64,000 bases of DNA, from contig OZ034972.1 of the NCBI GenBank assembly GCA_964030785.1, positions 20,679,683 to 20,743,682 on the forward strand. The letters are read 5' to 3'. This DNA comes from Siderastrea siderea. Lineage: Eukaryota > Cnidaria > Anthozoa > Scleractinia > Rhizangiidae. Position 1 is the first letter of the stretch. Every line of letters starts with the position of its first letter. Below are positions 21,121-34,100 of this stretch, one piece after another. The position numbers were made by a program, and so were the translations under genes. Under the pieces are notes generated by a model. That model worked only from the letters and a program-made list of their open reading frames with translations. It was not told the origin of the DNA and made no database searches.

Positions 21121-21497
21121 GTATAAAATCAAATTGATTCACATTGAACGTGATGTCATTGAACTTTTGTTTGTCTCTCGCTGTGATAGTGTCTGAAGGA
21201 TTTAATCTTCTTCTAGTAGAAACCCTTTTCAGTTTTGAAAATGGTCTTTTTTATGTTGTAAAGTATGGTAGCTTTTTGGTATAATATTTTCTTCGGGTCA
21301 CAGCTCTACTACAAGATATTCTACAGCTGGTGAACTAAAACTATTCATTTACAAGTATGTAAAGTATGTAATATAATATGTAAACTGTCGGGCAATAAAT
21401 GTTGTTTATAATAGTGCAATATTCCCAGCGGGTGCATTAAAATTTGCTCTACTAATGCACTGTTGGATGTGCAAGAAACAAATCCGTCCAGGATTTA

Positions 21498-23251
21498 GGG
21501 AGTTGAAAGCACTAGCGACCCTGGCGTGTGTAGGAAAAACATTTTACAAGATTTTCAACCATTTACACACGTCCAACCACTGAGTCCAAGGTGCTTTATC
21601 ATACTATACAGCATTTCAGATTTGTGAATACGCACAGAAACTAAAATACCTCAATTAGCATGAGCTCCGCAATTTGAATAATTTCTAGAAGTCTCAGAAA
21701 AACGAAAGCTTTTTGGTAAAAAAAAAAAGCAAACGTATCAAATACACAACTTTTCACTGAATAACCACTTTTTATGCCCGAGCTTTATACCCGTGTGCAC
21801 TAACATCATTTCCAAACTCGGGTATAAAGGTTGTGCATAAAAAGTGGTATTCAGCGAAAAGTTGTGTAATACGTTTGCGTATTTTTTACCAATAAGCTTT
21901 CATTTTTCTGAGACCTCTACAAATTATTCAAATTGCGGAACTCACGCTAATGGATGATTTACCAGTAACCGGATGCCCATGTTATGCTCAAAGGATTCTG
22001 GGATTGCTAGGGGGCAAACATTACAAGTCGTTAGAAAGACGATGTATGGCGTAAAGCTGTTTCTTCGTTTCTTCGTCAAAAGCAGTGAATTTGGACAAAG
22101 ACTAACGCTTTTTTGCTGTGATATGTGTAGAGTGGAGTCGACCAGTGTTGGTACGTGGAAATTGTAAGTTTCTGTGTGTTTAGTGCAATAAAATCTGTTG
22201 ATAAACACTTTTTCTTGCGTAAGGTTGATTGTGAAATCTACATCATGCCATGGTCTCGAAATAATACACATTTAGGTATAAATTTGAGGGTATTGACTCA
22301 ATAAAGCCTTTTAATTTCATTTGTAATTACGTGTGCTTATGTGTGTTGAGCTACGAGTATAAATAAGAAATATACCCGGCGGCGATCATTGTGCTGGCGA
22401 TGAATAAGAAATATTGCCGGCGGCGATCTTTCTTTCCAGGTTCCATGATCCAGTAATTTTGGTTTTCTTCACGTGTTCCTCCACTGAACTTGAAGAGAAA
22501 AGAAATGGCTGAAAAACCTGTGGGTGTTGCTCAGTAAAACTGCTAGACAATCTTCAGATTTCCTTGTGTTTTCGATCACCGGTTTCATCCCTCCACAGAG
22601 CAATAGCTCGGTAGAAACAATTCCCATCCCCTCGCACAACAATGTCTTTTCTTTGTGGGGGTAAAATTCCAGCAGCCATAATAATGTTATAACACACGCA
22701 ACTAAAAAGAAAACAATCTAGACAAACGCAATTACAACTGAAAAGGCTTTATTGAGTCAATACCCTCGAATTTATCCCTAAATGTGTACTATTTCGAGAT
22801 CATGGCATGATGTAGATTCCACAATCAACCTTACGCAAGAAAAAGTCTTTATCAACAGATTTTATTGCACTAAACACACAGAAACTTACAATTTCCACGT
22901 ACCAACACTAGTCAACTCCACTTCTCACAAAATCACAGCGAAAAAGCGTTATTCTTTGTCCAAATTCACTGCTTTTGACGAAAAAACAACTTTATGCCAT
23001 ACATTTCTTTCTAGCGACTTGCCATGTTTGTCTCCTAGCGATCCCAGAATCCTTTGCGCATAAATAGGTATCCGGTTACTGGTAAATCATTCATTGTGGT
23101 ATTTTCGTTTCTGTGCGTATTCACAACTCTGAAATGCTGTATAGTATGATAAAGCACCTTGTACACAGTGGTTGGATGTGTGTAAATGGTTGTAAATCTT
23201 GCAAAATGCTTTCCCTACACCCCTCAAGGTTGCTGGTGCTTTTAACTCCCC
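21498..23251. mobile_element. Large foldback element (~1.75 kb)
   Basis: The left arm (21498-22315, interrupted by a nested element) is the diverged reverse complement of the right arm (about 22743-23251). Examples: GGTGCTTTATCATACTATAC at 21590 against the complement at 23140, and AAGGCTTTATTGAGTCAATA at 22743 against the complement ending at 22315. The unique middle (about 22316-22742) has no long frame. The arm frames on both strands (FINRFYCTKHTETYNFHVPT) are present twice because of the inversion. No transposase seen. Confidence 0.75.
21658..21947. mobile_element. Nested TA-flanked hairpin MITE
   Basis: A near-perfect palindrome whose ends read GCATGAGCTCCGCAATTTG and its complement, bounded by TA on each side (21656-21657, 21948-21949). 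It sits in the left arm of the 21498-23251 foldback and is absent from the right arm, so it inserted after the arms formed. TA flanks suggest a Tc1/mariner-mobilised family. Confidence 0.7.
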
Positions 23252-23299
23252 AATGCGGACCGATATCTTTTAAATTCCCTGTTTTCACTCAATCCACTT

Positions 23300-23445
23300 G
23301 ATTCTAATTCATTCTGGTCCATTCCGGTTCATTCCGGTATTATTCCGGCCCATTCTGGTATTATTCCGGCCCATTCCGGTATCATTCTGGCCCATTCCGG
23401 GTTATTCCACCTCACTCCGCCTCATTCCATTCCGTTCCTGCGTTT
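23300..23445. repeat. Degenerate ATTCCGG short tandem repeat
   Basis: Repeated CATTCCGG/TATTCCGGCC-like units in imperfect tandem. A related ATTCC-rich stretch occurs at 58590-58700 in reverse sense. Confidence 0.6.
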
Positions 23446-25156
23446 GGTAATGCCCTTGCAAAACCCACGAAAATTACCACTAATCAAAATATATATGTGC
23501 AATTGATGTAATACTATAAAAGTAAGAGGCAATCAGATTATTTTCCATACATGTACATTCCAGGAAAAAGCACGTGGCCCTTGAACACGATCATCAACGG
23601 TAAATCACAGACGCCCCTGTCAGGCTATTTATGATATTCAGGTCAGAAAACCTTTGAGTGTCAATGTCTTTTCTGGTGTTTGTTGTGAATTTATGGAATA
23701 TTGTAGTTGCTGATTCAAGTTGCCTGACATTACTCTTTGAAATGTCCTCGTTGCTACAATCTTGGACAAAACTAGTTGAGACAAATGCAAGTAGCATGCG
23801 TATTTCTCAATTTCCCTGTATGGAAACACCAACAAGATTGCAGAAATGCTTTCCCTCCCCTCATTCAATGTTGTTTGGAAGGATTGAGGCTTTAATTAGG
23901 GGAATTTTGGTGGCAAAGCAACATTGATAAGGGGGAGAGGGGAAAGATTTGTTGCAGTAAATGGCCTCTTAATCAAGGAAACTTTTCCTGCTACATATAT
24001 TATATATGGCCATTGATAACTTCATGTTAGCACATAAACTGTCTTCATCAAACAATGCATATGCCCCCCACAAATTCATTACATGTCAAGAAAGGTTTAA
24101 CTAACCTAGACTGCCAACTTCGAGTACCCTATCGACCCTGATGTGCGTAATTACAGAGGAAGAAAATTGTATTAATGGAGGTAATCATCTCATTCTCTAA
24201 TCGATACTTAAAACATTCAAAGGACCCCAAAATCAGAAGAAACATGAAGTGTAAATAAGCTAATGATTTGCATTGAAGATATCCACCATACAGATCGATT
24301 AGTATAAACAGAGCTTAAGATAGCTACCTTAATCTGCAGACGAAAGGGAGAAAACTCAGTAAAAAAGGTAAATCATGATTTCATTGGTAAGCTTATGAAG
24401 AACCGTATATTTCCATATTTCGAGTGCCACGTACCAATTTTAGTGAGAGCGACTCAACATGCACAGACTCTTTATACATGAAAAATGTTGCGATTAACTG
24501 ATTGTAGCATAATGTTTACTTATTCAAGCTCTTACCATTCATTTTAAGTCAACATAATCGTCCCAGATGAAGGTCGTAAGCGTATTTTCCAATGTATTCC
24601 GAGCGATAAATCCTACGCTCTCAAACAATCTCTCTCGATCTGCCCTCCCAAGCCGCGCGATACTGGGGCAAAATCACTGTAAGTGAAGTATTTTACCTTG
24701 GGGTACCCAGTAAGTAACTCGAAGAAAACTATTTTACTCTACGTAGGTAAAGAATATACTTGAATACTTGAATTATTTTTGTCAAATTTTTGTTAAAGTT
24801 TTAAGATATTTTATTTCTTTTGGTCGTAAATTTTGGCATTTATGCACTATTTTCTATTCAAGAACTAAAGAAGCAACTTTTTCTCCCTCCCCTCCCTAAG
24901 GATATCATATAGAGGCTTGCAGTCGATCACGTTTTCTTCTCGCATCTTTACGTCATCGCCGGCATTTCTTCTTCCCACTTGTTGGGTAAAGGTGTACAAA
25001 TTCGTCTCCCAATGAATTTTCGGAGGTTTCAGCCTAAAAACACCCCTAGCTATCGTTTCATTGCCAGAAAAAGAAGAAGTATACGAAAGAAAACATTTTG
25101 TGTCTTGAAATAACACACTAGGAACAAGTTTTAACGTTTGATTCTTGAAAACAACC
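23446..25156. other. Upstream region of IFRD
   Basis: No gene seen. The 105-codon minus-strand frame overlapping the IFRD start (24865-25182) has no splice or family support and is treated as a shadow. The 5' leader of IFRD should lie within the last few hundred bases. Confidence 0.5.
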
Positions 25157-28100
25157 ATGCCTAAAGGAGACTCGAAGGGCAAAGGGCGAGGAAAGCGTGG
25201 TCACCAACCTAGGAAGAGAGGTAATTTTCGAACTTTTGGTTTTGTTTTTATCCTCTGTTTCTAATCCTAACGTATTGAGAAGTATTTTCTGAAATCACGG
25301 ATTGAATCCAAGCCTATCAAGTTGGTATTTCTGTGCCCGATCATTGAACTTTCGTTTCGTACGATGGTGGTGTTGATGATTGTCAACACAGTCGTTACGC
25401 GCCTTTCTTTATTCATCGATCCACTTGGTTTATAATCGTTTTTATGTGGTCTTAACAATTTTCATCTTTTGCTTTATATGTTTACTACGTTTTCAGGACG
25501 AAGAGGAGAAGAGGAAAGCGGCGATGAGGATTTAGAAACCCAAAGTGTAGCAAGCTGTTCATCGACACCGGGAACGCACAGTGGAGACGAAGGTAACGAA
25601 GGAACTGCCTTTTGACGACACGTGATAATAAGAAATGCATCTGAAGCTTTTAAAGAGGCGCGTGTATAGATTATGTCTGCTGTACTAACAGCGTCGTTTA
25701 AATGTCATTTTATTCTGTACAGCTGATGGGTTTGACGAAGGAGTAGAGGAAGACGTGGAAGATGATTTCGAGCAGGTTTTAGCAGAAAACATTGATGGCG
25801 CGACGCAAAAAAGGTGAGCTTAATATTGCATACGATTACTAAGCTGCAGATAATGAATTTCATCGATTAGTTTCTGTTCGTACTGTTGCTCCTCTCGATG
25901 ACACACATTAGTGCGGAGTTGTATCCTTGGCTGTAGTATTAAGACTTATTTCTATTGATTTTTTTGATTTCAAAATAGTTTTACGCTAATCGGACTTCGG
26001 AGCGCATTGCACGTGATAATTTACTTAGCGTGCTTCGGTCGTTGATAACAAAATATTTGGGTTTCATTTCGAGAAATAAAAATAGTTTGAATAGCATTTA
26101 TTTTTCCCACATGTTCATTGAAAAATTATCATAAATTTCAAAAATTATTGGCTAAAAATACTAGATCCTTTCTCGTGCTTTGTATTGTGGAATATAAAAC
26201 AATTCTGCAGAACGTGACGTTGCGGATTTTATTTTTACGCAGTTCTCGATCATAACATATTGCATCACAATTCAGTATCAAATGAAATGTTACGCGGACC
26301 GTTACATTACAGGAAATAAACACTACCAGGTCACAAGGTTTAGCTTACCTCAGCAGTATTCAGTAATTTGTAAACAATTATTGTTTTGTGTGGCAACCTC
26401 GTACGTCATTCACTAAAATAGACACTGCTTGTACATGCCAAAAGGAAGTAGAGAAAGAGGATAAGGCAAATTCCCTACTCGTGAGGTCCTGCGTAGACAA
26501 CTCGAGACAAAACTCAAGCAGAATAGTTAAGCCTATTTATACACATCGATGGAGAGAGAGAAAATGAGGGAAAGTGGCTTCAGGACAAGTACAGTACTGG
26601 CCAAAGGGATTGCAGCACTTACATGTGTGTAAAATGCGTGCACTATGGCGGATTTACACGCAAAATACACGCAAATTACACGCAAGAAACACGTGAGTAA
26701 AATTTTACACGAGCTATTACATGCACCTCAATTACACGTGAATTGCTTGTATTTTGGCAAAAGATGAAAACTTTTGTTATTCATACACGCAAAGTACGTG
26801 TATTTCTTCACAAAGGAAAGCACAGGTGCCACAGTAGACTGCAAGAAGTCCCTGTGAATTGTCGGGCAGCAAACAAAATTATTCGCGGGAGCGAACAGCT
26901 GTCACGATCAACAGTTAAGTGAAACAAGTTATTGCTACAGTACTGCTTGAAAGTATTGGTGCATAAGCACGCGGCGAAACCTTGTCCGCTGCCATTTTGT
27001 TTTCCTCAAATTTGCTGCGGTGGGACGAAAACCACAACCTTGGTCGCGGCTGACTTGACGTGGCAATGCCTCGGTAACCAAACAATAGTGACTAATTTCT
27101 ATTGTTTTGGCTTTGTTTATAAAAAAAAAATTAATTGCGCGAGCGATGCGGGAACAAATCAAACCTTTCTTGATCTTTTGGGCACTTAATCCTTCAATTA
27201 TAATTAAAATAGTAAGTGAAACTCAGGTTGAAACTCAAAGTCAATGCCAACTGGGAAAGAATTTGTAAGAAATAGCGATACATAAGTTAGTTTCAGTTTG
27301 AAAGCGCATCAAATTTGCATTACGCGTGAAATGAACATCAGACGGTATGTAACACAACAATTCTATCTTGATGATATCCATTTTGTTTTGTTCTAGCTGT
27401 TACAAATGACACTAGTTTCCATTTCTTTCTGCCATTAACGTCAGCTATCGGCAGAAGTGCTCAAAAGTCAAGGTTTGTGAACCACGGTAAAAGCAATAAT
27501 CATGTGAAATGTATCACATCATAAAATCATCGGAGTGCAATGTCTCACTTATTGAAGTTGATTATTCTTTGAAACAAAGAAAACAAAAGGCTATTCAAAC
27601 ACCACCACATCCTATTCTTTACCGCAGTATTTGTGACCGCAAAAAACGGAGGTGAAACCGGAGTTTTCAAAGAAGCCAGAGGAGGTTTTCCCGAGGTGAA
27701 ACTGGAGATACAAACTGTGATTCCACCGCGGCAGTATCGCGGAAAATGCACCAATACTTTCAAGCGGTACTGTAGAAAAAAAGAAGACAAACCAGTTTAA
27801 CTTGGCTTAACATGATTATTTTATAAGGTGTTGTTAAAATTACTGAGGCCATTTGCTGAACAAATTCGCTGTCTTCGGTTCGAAACGTTAACAAGTTGGC
27901 AAAACGAATTTCGAATCCGTGCGGTGTTGAACGTAAGAACGCGAAAACTTCTAAATCAGTTCTTTCCCAGATGAATAACCCGCAGTCTTGAATTAGAAAC
28001 TTAAATTTGCAATCTGTTTTGTTGACAGTCCGCACATTCACAAAACATCAAAGAATGGGAACTTCTTTGGAGACCCGAAAACATTCTAAGGTTGACCATT

Positions 28101-31100
28101 TTTCAATCGTTGAGGGTAAAATTCTTACAGACATGTTCTGTTTTGAAACCATGCGTGACTTGAAATTGGCGCCACTAATACAAAAAAAGACAAACTTTGC
28201 TCACAGTAAAATAACCGAGAAATTCTCGGCGCATAGTGAAAATCTTTATCACAAGTTGTGCCTTCAAGAGTAATAATTTTTACTCCTTCAATCATCTTTG
28301 TACGCTTTGTGGAATGTGAGATGTCACTTCTTTGAAAACGTGCCGCAACGCTATGTAAATCAACGCGGCAAGTTGTTGGTTGCTGCTTTTCAAATGTCAA
28401 ACTCATAATTTGTGTTAATGTGTCGAATACAAATTTCTTTGATTGTTTTGCACAAATGCTATTCTCTAGATTCCAGCAAAGGGGTTTTAGCCCCTTTTTC
28501 ATCGAGATACACATAGATTTGTTGCGTTACATACCGTGTGACGCTCATTGAAAAGGTCAGATTTCATGCTTTATGCAAATCCAATGCGCTTTTGAACTTC
28601 AGACTGTGTTCGCTATTTCGTTGGACAATATTCGCTAGTTCTTACAAATTCTTTTACAGTTGTACAGTTGTCAGTTCATTTGAGTTTCAATTTTTTAATT
28701 TGAGTTTCAATATAAGCTTTATTTACTATTTCAATTCAAAACGAAGGATAAAGTGTGCGAAAGAGAAGATTGATTTGTACCCGCATTGCTCGCGCAATTT
28801 ATTTTGAGACTAACAGTACGCAAATTTAGTCCTGAGAACTAAGAATAATCCCTGGAAAAAGCTTGCTATTTTGCTCTAACTCTCTCTCTAACATCATGAC
28901 CTTCAATTTTTAGTATAAGTTCCATTCAATAGTTTCCCTTTTGACAGTAGGTTTGAGTCTGGCAAATTCTGAAAATTTTAGCTTCATTGTTTACGTTTCA
29001 TCTCAATTCTGAAAATTTGAGCTTCGTTGTTTACGTTCCACTCGGCATGCAACCCTCAACACCAAATAGTCATGTTTTCTCTGCTTTCTTGTTCATGTTG
29101 ATAAAAACTGTTGTGGTACCAAGTTAATTATTAGGTAGGATGTTCAATTCACTACAGAAATAAAATTTACGTTCACTAGACAAGAGCGCGAATAGCCTCA
29201 GACATTCCTGCCAACAATGTACACTGAACTTGTGTTGTTTACCGATACATGCACTTTATGAGCTTGTCTCCAACCTTTGCGTGTAAATTTTAGCTGTTAT
29301 TCGCACTTTGCGTGTAAATTTTACTCGCACTTTGCCTGTATTTTTTTACATGCGTGTTTTGCATGTGTAATTTGCGTGGAAATTACATCCAATATGGCGT
29401 CTTTACATGCATGAAATGCGCGTGTAATGCTGCAATCCTCTTGGCCGGTACTGTAGGACAAGCCAGTGGCAGCAACCAGGCTTCTTTGTCTTGTCCCTGA
29501 TGCACTAAAATGTATCATATGATGACATAACATATCATAACACATGATACTTTTATGTACAGTTGTAGCTTTCCTCTCCTCTCCACTTCTCTCCTTGACC
29601 ACTCTCCTGAATGACCAGCTCTTGTAACGATCAGCATTTTGAATTCCTGTTTGAACTGTCACTTATACCCTGTAATGAAAAGCTAGGGTAAGCAACCACT
29701 CCTGTAAGCGACCAAGACCACTTTTGTCAATTACCGAGTGGTGTTCTCCTTTGATTTTAAGTTCTTGAAAGCAACCACTCAGTCAATAGTTTCATAGAAC
29801 ATCCACTTCTTGATCAAATTTATAGTGGATAACATAAGCACGATTGCTTCGTTGATCTGTACATTTGTGAACCTCTTCTGTGAAAGGCAATAGTAAACTA
29901 ATATTATTACTACAATTCCATTAGTGACCACCGACACATCCCAATTAGCTTTATGCTAAAATCTCTCATAAGTGACCACTCTCTATTGTTTCATCACATG
30001 GTCGCTTACAAGAGCCCATTCTTGTAAACGACTAGCTCTAGTTGCGATTACTTTTCCGAATTCCCAGATCTTCAACTGTACTCATTATTCCACATTGCAT
30101 ATTTTGTAGTTAACACAAACTGTCAGGCTATTGTAATAAAAGTCCATATGTTGACCTGTTTTTTGTCAATTAATGAGTTGTGCAAAAGGAAGGCAAATTG
30201 TAGTAAACAAATAGTCTTGTATTTGCTATAACAACAAGTCCCCAGGTACCTTTTGTACACTGTACTTTGTTCATGTTTTTAAAGGATCCTAGTCACCCAC
30301 AGTGCTTTGCGCGCATCGAGTGAGAAATGCGCCATTTTCTATGCCATCTAAAATCAGGATTTTTTCACAGTGAATTGAAATCCGGTTACATCCGCGCCAA
30401 TACGGCCAGTTTGGGCCTTCACTCACTTTTTTCGCCTTAAAAAATTAATAGCGGTTACATATGGCTGGTTATTTTGGTGTTGTTTGCTATTTTTCTCGTG
30501 AAATGTGCGAAACAATGCCAGGACTCTAAGCGGTTTATGCTTTCCTTCGCGTGGCAGTACCAAAACAGTCAAGCTTATGAAAGAAATCATTATTCAAGGA
30601 CTTTCTTGGTTATTGCACTAGTCAAGCAAAAGGTATCCAATAGATTGAAATGCTAGTCAAGCTTATTCGCTGACATTTTACTTCATTACGGTGCGCGTTC
30701 TTCACGCGCTGAAATGTTTTGGTCTTCTAAATGTGACGGCGGGACTCGCTCTGCAGTGCCGGTAGCGACGCTAAAGCGACAGGTTCAAAGCCTTCGATTC
30801 CTAAGAACAGCACTTCGATTTTTTCCATAAACTAATCCCTGGAATTGCAGAAAAGGAGGAGAAAGAATGGTTTGCGAACAGAATCTTTGTAAATCAGATC
30901 TGTTAGCCGCAGTCGACACCTTAGCTAGCTGCAGTACGTTTTGTTTTGATGGCAATTCATGTATTTTGAAAATTGAAATGAATATCCATCCTGTGTGATG
31001 ATAACAAAGAAAACAAAAGCTATTAACAAAAGAGTTTCTTCTGTTTGAAAGGAATGTGAAATGTTCTCGCTTTATACAGCGCTAAATGAGGTTAAATGTA

Positions 31101-34100
31101 TTTACATTTAACCAAGTTAACCTACAACGAGCATGTGGTTATCTAGCGGTGGTGGTCAGCGGTGGCTCAGGTGCAGTCAGGCTCAGTTTGCATAGTTTAC
31201 TGCAATGGCGGGCTGTTACTGCTTGCTCGTTTTGTCTAGGTATTTTGCAGCGTTTCTGCTTATTTTTCTACGACATTCGTGGCGGCTTCTTCTCACCATT
31301 GTCATCAGTGTCGCTTATTCTTCCTTTGCGGGATGTTTCCGGAAGCGTTTACGTTCGGCGCTGGCGTAAGTTCCCAGTCGTTGCTTCGGCCCGTTCGCAT
31401 GTTTTGGGTTTGTGTTGTGGTCGGTCGCTCATCGTCGCGGACTTCGCGCAAGATTGTCTTTGGTTTACGGACTCTTCACCTTTCACTACTGGTTGTTCTG
31501 TTGGCCGTTCTCCAACTCGTTTCTTTCCCACTTGCATTGCTGACTTCGGACAGTATCTTCCGGCTCGGACACGGTTCCACCTTGGCAATCTCGTCAGCTT
31601 ATCGTCGCTGCCCGTCAAGCATAGGCATTGGTTTGTGCGCTGCCGTTTTGCGGCGGTATCCTTTTATTCACAGAGCGTTGCGTGGTGTTCGGTCCTTCCG
31701 TCTGCGTTGTTTCAGGGCTGCAGGCCCATTCTTCCTTTGTAAGATGTTCATGCCGTTTCATTGGGAAGTACGGGCGCAGTTTCCCGCCGTTCTATTTCAA
31801 TCACATGCTTGTGTGGTGGGCGTCCTCTCGGCTTGTCGCGGGCTTCGTGCCAATTTATTGTCCTCTGTTTTTGGAGCTGTTTGCCTTCTGCTATCAGCAT
31901 TCCACATGGCCGCTCCGTATTTCGTTTCTTTCCTAGTGGCATTGCTGACTTCGGATAGTATGTTCGAGCGGGGACTCGGTGCTTATGTCAGCAAGCCACG
32001 TCTGTGCTAGCTTTTCCCGCCACTGTCCAGCTGTATGTTCAGCAGATGTTGTGGTTTAGTTTCTTTGTTTTGCTTCAGCTGTATCCTTTTTACTACAGAG
32101 TTTTATGTAATTCTATATAGTTTACGTTTGGAAGCAAGTCAGCTTAGTTTATGGCTTGGCGTTAGCATTAGCTTTTGCATTCATTGGTGTATTGCAGCAG
32201 ATTGGCGTTCATGTTGCGTTCTAGTGGTTAGCCTTGTTTTTATAGCGCTTTACGGCATAGGTCAGCGGCTTCATTGTGTAGCAGGGGGTATTTCATGTAT
32301 ACATCGTATATCGTCCTTAGGAATATGTTATGTCAGTAGCTGGTTTATACAATTGCATAGATTCTTTGTCTCGTTTCAGCTGTATCCTTTTTACTACAGA
32401 GTTTTATGTAATTCTATATGGTTTACGTTTGGAAGCAAGTCACCTTAGTTTATGGCGTGGCGTTATCATTAGCTATAGCATTCATGGGTGTATTGCAGCA
32501 GATTGGCGTTCATGTAGCGTTTTAGCGGTTAGCCTTGTTTTTATAGTGCTTTATGGCAGTGGCATCTTCCGTTTTAGGTTGGTTTTGTTGGTACGTGTTT
32601 TTTTTTTTTGTTTTTGTTTTTTTTTGTTTTTTTTTGTTTTTTTTTGTTTTTTTTTGTTTTTTGTTTTTTGTTTTTTTTTTGTCCCGTTGCCTGTTAGGTT
32701 GGCGGCGGTTTTAGTAGGTCAGTGCCTTCATTGTGTAGCAGGGTCTATTTCATGTATACATCATATTTTGTCCGAGGGCATTTGTTGTGTCAGTAGCTGG
32801 TTTTTACAATTGTGGTAGTGGGGGCAATGGCAGTATAATACATGTAAATAGTACCTTGGCAACTGTAGTAGCTTTGACTGCAGTTGCTGTAGTTGGGGGG
32901 GCATGTGTAGCATCCGTAGCAGCGGTAATTTCTGCAGTTGCTGTAGTGCCCATAGTTGCTGTAGTAGTAGGGGCTGCTGTGTGCGTTATCTGTAGTAGAT
33001 CCGTGTGGTAGTTGTAGTTTCCGTTGTGGCTGTAGCGGCTGTATTGGCTGTCTTGGTTGTCATAGCGTTAGTACCCACAGTAGCTGTTTTGTCTGCACCG
33101 TAGTTTTTGTTTGTAGCTGTAGGGGTTACGTGTGCGACACTGGCGGTAGTCACTAGGGTGGTAGTGGCTATTGTGATTGTAGTTGCTGTTGCAGTGGTGT
33201 AGCTTGCGTAGTTACTGTGGCTTGTTTATTTATTTATTTATTTATTTTATTTTTATTATCATGTATTTACAGGTATTGTCTGGTGTTATTATTTTTATTC
33301 TTATTATTATTATTATTATCACTACATATTGACTAAGTATTTCTTGGTAATATTCTTATCTAGCATGTCGTCCGTAGCATGTTCCCGTTGCTTCTTGTGT
33401 CAGGAGCCAGAGTGCTTAGTTGCACTCGAGGCATTGGCGACGCATGTTTACAGTAGTTGTATACATCGTTACATATTTACTGGTATCATCAGGCCTTTGC
33501 TCCTTTGGCTAGAAGCCAGAGTGCCTAGTGGCTCTTCAGGCATTCTAGTACTCACTGCGTTTTGCAGAAGGTTAGCTGTTACGGTTGCTCCTTGGGCCAG
33601 GAGCTAGAGTGCTTAGTTGCACTTGAGGCGTTCACGTTCATTAGCGTTTTGTAGGTTGTTAGCTATTAGGGTTGCTCCTTGAGCCGGGAGCTTGAGTGCT
33701 TAGTTGCACTTGAGGCGTTGGCGTTCATTAGCGTTTTGTAGCATGTTAGCTATTAGCGTTGCTCCTTGGGCTAGGAGCTAGAGTGCTTAGTTGCACTTGA
33801 GGCGTTTTGTAGCGTTTTGAGCGTTGTAGCGTTTGTAGCGTTTGTAGCGTTGTAGCGTTTGTAGCGTTTGTAGCGTTGTAGCGTTTTTCGAGGCGTTTTG
33901 TAGCATGTTAGCTATTAGCGTTGCTCCTTGGGCTAGGAGCTAGAGTGCTTAGTTGCACTTGAGGCGTTTTGTAGCGTTTTGAGCGTTGTAGCGTTTGTAG
34001 CGTTGTAGCGTTTGTAGCGTTGTAGCGTTGTAGCGTTTTTCGAGGCGTTTTGTAGCATGTTAGCTATTAGCGTTGCTCCTTGGGCTAGGAGCTAGAGTGC

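Noticed and set aside
21942..23063. Similar 93-109-codon frames in opposite directions (FINRFYCTKHTETYNF)
   Set aside because: Explained by the inverted arms of the foldback element; they diverge and break at their ends.
24865..25182. 105-codon minus-strand frame over the IFRD start
   Set aside because: Antisense to the IFRD leader and first codons, no family resemblance, no splice sites or neighbours supporting it.
31086..32010. Overlapping plus-strand frames of 218 and 243 codons in IFRD intron 3
   Set aside because: Two long overlapping frames in a GC-rich repeat, Cys/Phe/Ser-rich, not preserved between internal duplicate copies and without a recognised domain.
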